From positions 1 through 57,041 of the forward strand of contig CALUUH010000010.1 of NCBI GenBank assembly GCA_944323875.1: a stretch of 57,041 nt of DNA. The letters are read 5' to 3'. Each line of letters begins with the position of its first letter. Position 1 is the first letter of the stretch. The notes under the pieces were generated by a model. That model was not told where the DNA came from, searched no databases, and was given only the letters and a program-made list of their open reading frames with translations. This document shows positions 51,462 to 57,041 of the stretch, in pieces. Source of the stretch: Candidatus Gastranaerophilales bacterium. Lineage in GTDB: Bacteria > Cyanobacteriota > Vampirovibrionia > Gastranaerophilales > Gastranaerophilaceae. A program made the position numbers and the translations under genes.

Positions 51462-52592
51462 ATGCAAAAAAAGATTTATATCACTGATTACAATGCAATA
51501 TGTAACCTTGGCGGCGATATTGACCGAATATTTGAAAATGCAATAAAAGGTGATACAAGTTTTCTTACATTGGACAACAGTATTGCTAAAGGTAAAGAAT
51601 TTTATCTTGGCAAAATATCAGCAGAACTGCCGGAAATTAAGGAGGAGAATTACAATCTGCGCTGTAACAGGCTTTTGCTATATTTGATGAACAGTATGCA
51701 AAAAAATCTTGATATACTTATTAAAAAATACGGCAAAAACAGGGTAGCCATTGTCACGGCAACTACAAATTCAGGTATTGAAGAATATGAAAATTCACAT
51801 AACCCAAAACATTTTGAAATAGGAAATCCGGCCGAATACATAAAAAATCATTTAGGGTTAAACAATTTCTACGAATGCATATCAACAGCCTGTTCATCAG
51901 GTATAAAGACTTTTTCCACAGCACAAAAACTGCTGGAAAAAGATATTTGTGATGCGGTTATCACAGCCGGAGTCGATGCACTGGCAAAACTGCCTGTATT
52001 TGGGTTCCATTCACTTGAAGTGCTTTCCGATAAAAAATCCAATCCCTTTTCAAAAAACAGAAGCGGGATTAATATAGGAGAAGCCGCAGCAATGTTTATT
52101 ATTGAAAAACAGGGACACGGAATTTCAATAAAAGGAACAGGCGAAACCTCTGATGCATACCACGCCGCAACCCCTGACCCTAAAGGTTATGAAGCAGCCC
52201 GTGCTATAAAAATTGCGCTTCAAAATGCCAATCTGCCGCCTGATGCAATTGATTACATAAATCTGCACGGAACAGGAACTGTCGCGAACGATTTAATGGA
52301 AGCAAATGCCGTTTATAATATTTTCGGAAGCTGTGTGGAAGCAAGTTCAACCAAACCGCTGACAGGCCACTGTCTTGGCGCGGCAGCCTCGCTTGAAACT
52401 GCTTTATGCTGCCATGTGATTAAAAAACAAACATTGCTGCCGCATATCTATGACGGAGAATACGACTATACATTGCCGCAAATCAATCTTGTTACAACGC
52501 CTGCCAAAAAAAATATTGACAATGTATTATGCACATCATTTGGTTTTGGCGGAACAAATGCAGCTATGATTATAGGGAGGGAAAATGACTAA
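51462..52592 (+). CDS. Beta-ketoacyl synthase (ApeO-like)
   Basis: 376 residues, FabF-type thiolase fold. Catalytic Cys144 in ISTACSSGIK, His269 in NLHGTGT and His303 in LTGHCLGAAASLE are all present. Condenses malonyl-ACP with the growing chain, presumably as a heterodimer with the Cys-less partner encoded divergently. GGAGAG ribosome site. Overlaps the dehydratase gene by 8 nt. Confidence 0.93.
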   Translation: MQKKIYITDYNAICNLGGDIDRIFENAIKGDTSFLTLDNSIAKGKEFYLGKISAELPEIKEENYNLRCNRLLLYLMNSMQKNLDILIKKYGKNRVAIVTATTNSGIEEYENSHNPKHFEIGNPAEYIKNHLGLNNFYECISTACSSGIKTFSTAQKLLEKDICDAVITAGVDALAKLPVFGFHSLEVLSDKKSNPFSKNRSGINIGEAAAMFIIEKQGHGISIKGTGETSDAYHAATPDPKGYEAARAIKIALQNANLPPDAIDYINLHGTGTVANDLMEANAVYNIFGSCVEASSTKPLTGHCLGAAASLETALCCHVIKKQTLLPHIYDGEYDYTLPQINLVTTPAKKNIDNVLCTSFGFGGTNAAMIIGREND

Positions 52593-53040
52593 TTACGATA
52601 TGACAAAAGTTTTGCCGCACAAACCGCCGATGATTCTCATTGACGACGTGATAGAATACGACCTTGAAAATCGCTCTGTCAGTGCAATAGTAAATATTAA
52701 CGAAGATAAACTATTCTTCGACAAATCCATCAACGGCGTGCATTCAACGGTCGGTATTGAATTTATGGCTCAAACAATCGGATGTTATTCATATTTCAGA
52801 AACGGAATGAAGCCTCCGGGGATAGGTTTTCTGCTTGGTTCAAGACTTTTTAACTGTGATATTCCATTCTTTGAAAACGGAAAAACCTACAGGATAACCG
52901 CTAAAGAAATTTTTACTGATAATAAACTTGTTTCATTTGAGTGTTTAATCTATAATGATAATGACGTAGTTGCAAATGCCGTAATAAACGCATATATGCC
53001 GGCAAACCAGATAGATTTAATAGGTATGTTGAATGGATAA
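52585..53040 (+). CDS. Hotdog dehydratase subunit (ApeP-like)
   Basis: 151 residues, FabZ-like: LPHKPPMILIDDVIEYD at the start and VGIEFMAQTIGCYSY with Glu59 at the acidic catalytic position. The HFPGxP histidine motif is missing (FFDKSINGVHS instead). It therefore carries the acid but not the His, complementary to the hotdog domain fused to the ligase. GGGAGGG before ATG. Confidence 0.9.
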   Translation: MTNYDMTKVLPHKPPMILIDDVIEYDLENRSVSAIVNINEDKLFFDKSINGVHSTVGIEFMAQTIGCYSYFRNGMKPPGIGFLLGSRLFNCDIPFFENGKTYRITAKEIFTDNKLVSFECLIYNDNDVVANAVINAYMPANQIDLIGMLNG

Positions 53041-53761
53041 AACAGTATTAATAACAGGCTCAAGCCGCGGAATAGGTAAAGAAACAGCATTATATCTTGC
53101 TAAAAACGGATATGACATTGTTCTGCATTGCAACAGCAATATTAAAAACGCCGAAGAAACCGCCGCGCTAATTCATGAATGCGGACGCCGGACAAGAATT
53201 TTACAGTTCAACATAGCGGATAGAGAGCAATGTAAAAAAATATTAACCGACGATATCAAAACCCACGGCATATATTACGGTGTGATTTTAAATGCAGGAA
53301 TAGCAAAAGACAATGTTTTCCCTGCAATGGAAGATAACGAATGGGACGATGTAATCAATACAAATCTCAATGGATTTTATAATGTTCTCAAACCTATTGT
53401 AATGCCTATGATATCAGCGCGTATCAAAGGTCGGATTATTACAATGTCATCAGTATCAGGCCTTGCCGGAAACCGCGGCCAGGTAAATTACAGTGCTTCA
53501 AAAGCCGGTATAATCGGTGCGACGAAGTCTTTAGCGCTGGAACTTGCAAAACGCGGAATTACAGTAAACTGTGTTGCTCCGGGGGTAATAGAAACGGATA
53601 TGACACAGGATTTGCCGGCAGAAGAAGTCAAAAAAATCATCCCTATGAAGCGTTTTGGACAGGCAAAAGAAGTCGCAAGTCTGATAAATTATCTTATGAG
53701 TCAGGACGCTACATATATCACAGGTCAGGTTATTTCTGTAAATGGAGGGTTATATTTGTGA
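53033..53761 (+). CDS. 3-Oxoacyl-ACP reductase (FabG/ApeQ-like)
   Basis: 242 residues, SDR: ITGSSRGIGKETA, NAGIAKDN, catalytic Ser140, Tyr153, Lys157 (YSASKAG), ending ITGQVISVNGGLYL as in FabG. Reduces the beta-keto group with NADPH before dehydration. Overlaps the dehydratase by 8 nt and the next KS by GTGA. Confidence 0.94.
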   Translation: MDKTVLITGSSRGIGKETALYLAKNGYDIVLHCNSNIKNAEETAALIHECGRRTRILQFNIADREQCKKILTDDIKTHGIYYGVILNAGIAKDNVFPAMEDNEWDDVINTNLNGFYNVLKPIVMPMISARIKGRIITMSSVSGLAGNRGQVNYSASKAGIIGATKSLALELAKRGITVNCVAPGVIETDMTQDLPAEEVKKIIPMKRFGQAKEVASLINYLMSQDATYITGQVISVNGGLYL

Positions 53762-54978
53762 GACGGGTTGTTATAACAGGAATGTCACTTGTAAGCTGTC
53801 TTGGCAATGAAGTTAATCAGGCCTTTGACAGACTTAAAACATACAAAAACTGCATTCGTTATTCTCCTGAACTGGCCGAATACGACAAATTAAACACGCG
53901 TCTTTCTGCCCCCGTAGATTTTGAAGTACCAGAACATTTTACACGCAAGATAACCCGAACAATGGGCCCTATTGCAATAATGAGCGTAGCTACTTCCGAA
54001 AAAGCCCTCGCTGACGCAGGTCTTTTAGGGGCTGACATACTTACAAGCGGGCAGACAGGTGTAGCTTACGGTTCTTCTTCAGGCTCTTTAAAAACAATTA
54101 TTGATTTTTACTCAATGCAGGTTGATAAAGAAGTCAAAAATTTAAACTCCGGTTCTTACGTAAAAATGATGTCACAAACAGCGGCCGTAAACATCTCATT
54201 ATATTTCAAAACGCGCGGCCGGTTAATCCCGACATCAACGGCCTGTACATCTGGCTCTATGGGTATCGGCGCAGCTTATGAAGCGATAAAAGACGGTTAT
54301 CAAACAGTTATGATAGCAGGCGGTGCAGAAGAATTTCACGCCACACATATTGCGATATTTGATACGCTCTATGCAACAAGTTTAAAAAATGACACTCCGG
54401 AACTTACTCCGTCCCCGTTTGACAAAAACCGTGACGGGCTTGTCATAGGAGCAGGAGCAGGAACTCTTATTCTTGAAGAATATGAACACGCAAAAAAACG
54501 CGGTGCAAAAATTTATGCTGAAATTATCGGTTACGGAACAACAACCGACGGCACGCACATTACAAACCCTAATCCGGAAACAATGGGTAATGCAATAAAA
54601 GAAGCGCTTCATTATGCAAAAATTTCCCCTGATGAAATAGGTTATGTTAATGCGCACGGTACAGCCACAATTCAAGGGGATGCAGCAGAATCTCAGGCTA
54701 CATACAATATTTTCAAACGGGATGTCCCGATAAGTTCCATAAAAAGCTACACCGGCCACACGCTCGGTGCATGCGGAGCAATTGAAGCAATACTTACAAT
54801 ACAAATGATGAACAACAACTGGTATGCTCCGACGCTTAACCTTAATGAAGTCGATGAAAACTGTGCCCCGCTCGGTTACATCAAACACGAAGGCGTTGAA
54901 ATGAAAAACAATATTGTTATGTCTAACAATTTTGCTTTTGGCGGCATCAACACATCCCTGATATTCAAAAAAATCTAA
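53758..54978 (+). CDS. Beta-ketoacyl synthase II-type (FabF/ApeR-like)
   Basis: 406 residues with Cys163 (STACTSGS), His300 (NAHGTAT) and His334 (SYTGHTLGACGAIE). A complete homodimer-type condensing enzyme, thought to do the first elongation or support chain extension in aryl-polyene clusters. Start is GTG, overlapping the reductase stop (GTGA). Last clear biosynthetic gene of the rightward operon. Confidence 0.94.
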   Translation: MRRVVITGMSLVSCLGNEVNQAFDRLKTYKNCIRYSPELAEYDKLNTRLSAPVDFEVPEHFTRKITRTMGPIAIMSVATSEKALADAGLLGADILTSGQTGVAYGSSSGSLKTIIDFYSMQVDKEVKNLNSGSYVKMMSQTAAVNISLYFKTRGRLIPTSTACTSGSMGIGAAYEAIKDGYQTVMIAGGAEEFHATHIAIFDTLYATSLKNDTPELTPSPFDKNRDGLVIGAGAGTLILEEYEHAKKRGAKIYAEIIGYGTTTDGTHITNPNPETMGNAIKEALHYAKISPDEIGYVNAHGTATIQGDAAESQATYNIFKRDVPISSIKSYTGHTLGACGAIEAILTIQMMNNNWYAPTLNLNEVDENCAPLGYIKHEGVEMKNNIVMSNNFAFGGINTSLIFKKI

Positions 54979-54992
54979 GGTATGCAAATCTT

Positions 54993-55562
54993 ATGCAAAA
55001 ACAAATGACTTCTCCATTACAAAACAAAGGAAATCGTGTATCTGACTTTATGACAGATTACACTGTAATTGATATTGAAACAACGGGACTTTCCTGCAAA
55101 CAAGACGAGATAATCGAAGTTTCAGGAATTAAAATCCGCAATAATCAAATAATTGATGAATTTACCTCGCTTATAAAACCATCAAACAGCATATCTTTAT
55201 TTATATCAGACCTTACGGGTATAACAAATGAAATGCTGGTAACAGCCCCGAAAATTGAACAGGTATTGCCGGAATTTATGAACTTTATAGGCGGCGATAT
55301 TGTTCTCGGGCATAATGTCCGTTTTGATATAAACTTTCTTTATAACAATTATTTAAAACTCTTTAACAAACATTTTTCCAATGATTATATTGATACAAGA
55401 GCGCTTGCAAGGCAATATTGCAATGCAAGTAATAACAAGCTTTCCACTCTTGCACGATTTTACGGAATAGATGCAACCGGACACCACAGAGCTTTGAATG
55501 ATTGTCATATAACTTTCAATTTATACAAGAAAATTATGGAAATAAAATTGCTGCAACAATGA
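54993..55562 (+). CDS. DnaQ-like 3'-5' exonuclease
   Basis: 189 residues, DEDDh family: VIDIETTGL (Exo I, about 25-33), GHNVRFDINFL (Exo II) and HHRALNDCH (Exo III, His-based). Similar to the epsilon subunit or PolC-like exonuclease domains; as a stand-alone protein it may proofread or degrade DNA ends. 14 nt after the KS gene; overlaps the TolC gene by ATGA. Confidence 0.9.
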   Translation: MQKQMTSPLQNKGNRVSDFMTDYTVIDIETTGLSCKQDEIIEVSGIKIRNNQIIDEFTSLIKPSNSISLFISDLTGITNEMLVTAPKIEQVLPEFMNFIGGDIVLGHNVRFDINFLYNNYLKLFNKHFSNDYIDTRALARQYCNASNNKLSTLARFYGIDATGHHRALNDCHITFNLYKKIMEIKLLQQ

Positions 55563-56860
55563 AAAAGACTTTACTTATCATACTTTTATATATAATTACA
55601 GTACCATTCAGCATAGCAGCCGAAGAGGTCAAAAAAGTTGATTTGCAGCAGGCTATCAATATTGCTGTTGAAAACAACATTGATTTGCAGACCTCCAAAC
55701 TTGACATAGATATAGCAAAAAACAATATCAAACAGGCCAACCGGCTCAACAACCCTAATATAAATACATTTTTCAATCTCGGTGCAGCCGGCTGGAGCGA
55801 ACCGCAGCAGATAGGTGCTTCCGAACTCATTGAAATCGGCAAACGCGGACCGCGTAAAAATCTCGCTAAAGCCAATCTGGAGTTGATAAATCAAAATATC
55901 CAATATAACAAATTTAAATTAAAAATGGATGTAAGAGAGTCTTATGTAAAACTTGTTGCGGCCAAGTCTGTTTTATACACACTCAAGCAGCAACAGGCTC
56001 TTCAAGAGAATCTTCTGAGTATAGCGAAAAAGAGATATAAGGCTCACATGGTACCGGAAATAGATGTTATACAGGCCGAAATTGCGCTGAACCAGATGAT
56101 TACACAGGTAAACTCCGCTGATGTGGAAGTTAATGCGGCCTTCAATAATTTCAACAAGATTATTAACGACAAAAACAAAATCACTTATGATTCTGTAGAC
56201 AAAATTTTTGCGGAAGAGAATAATTTTAAAGAACTGCTGACACCTGATCCGGATATTGAATTACCGGATTTTGATGAAATAGATGAACGCGCACTTGCAA
56301 ACCGTTTTGACATCAAAATTGCACAAAATCAGGTTGATATCGCACAGAAAAATTTAATAGTTGTTGCACGGCAAAGAATACCGGACATAGAGGTCGTAGG
56401 CGGCTGGATGTACCAGAAGGCAAACCACACTGACGATAACCGCTTTAACAGCGGCGCTTATGCAGGTGCAAATGTTGTTAATATCCCGCTGTTTTATAAC
56501 TATTCACCGGAAATTAAAAACGCAAAGTTATCCCTTGATCAGGCGCTTATGAACTATGAATCCGTTAAAAACAAAGCAACAATAGACTTGCATTCTGCAT
56601 ACAATAAATTCTTAACCGCACGGATGAACTTGAACCATTACGAGAAAAAAATCCTAACCGATTCTGAAGAATTAATAAGTGTTTCAACCAAAAGCTACGA
56701 AGAAGGCAAATCCGACATTACGGCATTAATTGTTATGAAACAATCCTACCGCTCAATAATTATCGGTTATACACAAGCATTGGCCGACTATTATAACAGT
56801 TGGACAAACTTTTTAAGAGAAGTTAATGACCCTGAATTTGATTTGTACGAGGATTTGTAA
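55559..56860 (+). CDS. TolC-family outer-membrane efflux protein
   Basis: 433 residues: signal peptide (1-19, ending SIA), then two repeats of the TolC helical hairpin with QQAINIAVENNIDLQ and ANRFDIKIAQNQVDIAQKNL at the starts. Forms a trimeric outer-membrane channel. The start at 55559 is set by ATGA overlap and the signal peptide; a frame from 55502 is rejected. Adjacent to the polyene cluster and possibly co-transcribed, but partners of a tripartite pump are not in the window. Confidence 0.92.
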   Translation: MKKTLLIILLYIITVPFSIAAEEVKKVDLQQAINIAVENNIDLQTSKLDIDIAKNNIKQANRLNNPNINTFFNLGAAGWSEPQQIGASELIEIGKRGPRKNLAKANLELINQNIQYNKFKLKMDVRESYVKLVAAKSVLYTLKQQQALQENLLSIAKKRYKAHMVPEIDVIQAEIALNQMITQVNSADVEVNAAFNNFNKIINDKNKITYDSVDKIFAEENNFKELLTPDPDIELPDFDEIDERALANRFDIKIAQNQVDIAQKNLIVVARQRIPDIEVVGGWMYQKANHTDDNRFNSGAYAGANVVNIPLFYNYSPEIKNAKLSLDQALMNYESVKNKATIDLHSAYNKFLTARMNLNHYEKKILTDSEELISVSTKSYEEGKSDITALIVMKQSYRSIIIGYTQALADYYNSWTNFLREVNDPEFDLYEDL

Positions 56861-56913
56861 GATAAATATCCGGTACTGCAACGGCGGCCCCTTGTGAATA
56901 CCTGTTACTCTAC

Positions 56914-57041
56914 TCACCTATTCACCCCACTCACCCCACTCACTCTACTCACTCTATTCACTCCACTCACCTATTCACCCCACTCACCCCACTCACTCTA
57001 CTCACTCTATTCACTCCACTCACCTATTCACCCCACTCACC
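56914..57041. repeat. 53-bp tandem repeat, 2.4 copies, running off the window
   Basis: Period 53 bp with starts at 56914, 56967 and 57020. Each unit is five 9-mers and one 8-mer of the pattern CACNCYAYT. The reverse complement gives GTGAGTRRA units, the same that encode V-S-x triplets in the pilin leader at 2640-2870. 56861-56913 has no gene. Confidence 0.95.

Noticed and set aside
54382-54987. 201-codon ORF on the minus strand opposite the ketosynthase gene
   Set aside because: It is the shadow of a well-conserved KS; its translation is Cys/Phe/Arg-rich without domain features and it has no ribosome site.
56914-57041. CRISPR array
   Set aside because: The repeat is a head-to-tail 53-bp tandem with 9-bp sub-units and no unique spacers; no cas genes.

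Overview
The window looks like a chromosomal stretch of an AT-rich, Gram-negative-type bacterium, most likely an uncultured gut relative of Cyanobacteria (Candidatus Gastranaerophilales, class Vampirovibrionia/Melainabacteria). The reasons are the FTLAEVLIT type prepilin signatures, a SecG with a cyanobacterial-like HSPKGDGIAGMGG loop, lineage-type proteins beginning MGLSASQAR and ending ERSFKAFS, and outer-membrane genes (LolA-like, TolC, LpxL-like, MlaEF). The assignment is inference from protein character; no rRNA is present.

Layout. 1-2.9 kb: the 3' end of a coiled-coil surface-type protein, a repeat island, and a prepilin-like gene whose leader is built from the same repeats. 3.0-6.1 kb: gcvT-gcvH-gcvPA plus a DUF4186 gene, without gcvPB. 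6.1-7.0 kb: a small two-gene operon with twin operators, then tRNA-Val flanked by duplicated debris. 7.1-10.4 kb: TPM-domain protein, nucleotidyltransferase, tRNA-Cys, an XRE repressor with its operator, and a second prepilin-like protein. 10.4-15.7 kb: aminotransferase, MlaF/MlaE lipid transporter, SDR, TcdA, SecG, and an NrtR-like Nudix regulator. 15.9-20.2 kb: a lytic transglycosylase-like protein and an operon with UPF0210 and a MotA/MotB (ZorA/ZorB-like) pair. 20.3-29.2 kb: zinc-ribbon protein, a candidate small RNA, U32 peptidase, Maf, GNAT, RibBA-RibE and a sugar kinase. 29.3-41.8 kb: lineage-specific proteins, PNPase, RimI, BioY, glutamate dehydrogenase, a second repeat island, a SIMPL-domain protein and an XRE regulator. 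41.9-42.05 kb: a candidate structured non-coding RNA.

42.1-55.0 kb is the most notable region: a nearly complete aryl-polyene-type type II polyketide/fatty-acid-like cluster. It is organised as two divergent operons from a 29-bp bidirectional promoter. Rightward are a ketosynthase, a dehydratase, a ketoreductase and a second ketosynthase. Leftward are a Cys-less chain-length-factor-like KS, an acyltransferase, two ACPs, a membrane protein, a ligase-dehydratase fusion, a thioesterase, a LolA-like carrier and an MMPL exporter. A phosphopantetheinyl transferase, a methyltransferase and an LpxL-like acyltransferase follow. Together these would load an aryl or acyl starter on ACP, extend and dehydrate it to a polyene, lipidate it, and move it to the outer membrane. 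55.0-56.9 kb carries a DnaQ-type exonuclease and a TolC-family protein, and the window ends inside a 53-bp tandem repeat.

A recurring signal crosses the whole window. Nine genes have a -10 hexamer (six of them with the extended TGn element) placed exactly 6 nt before the ATG, with no Shine-Dalgarno sequence, which predicts leaderless mRNAs. Genes inside operons or with longer leaders use ordinary GGAG-type sites. Both ends and two interior intergenic regions share families of 8-9 bp tandem repeats and a palindromic core.
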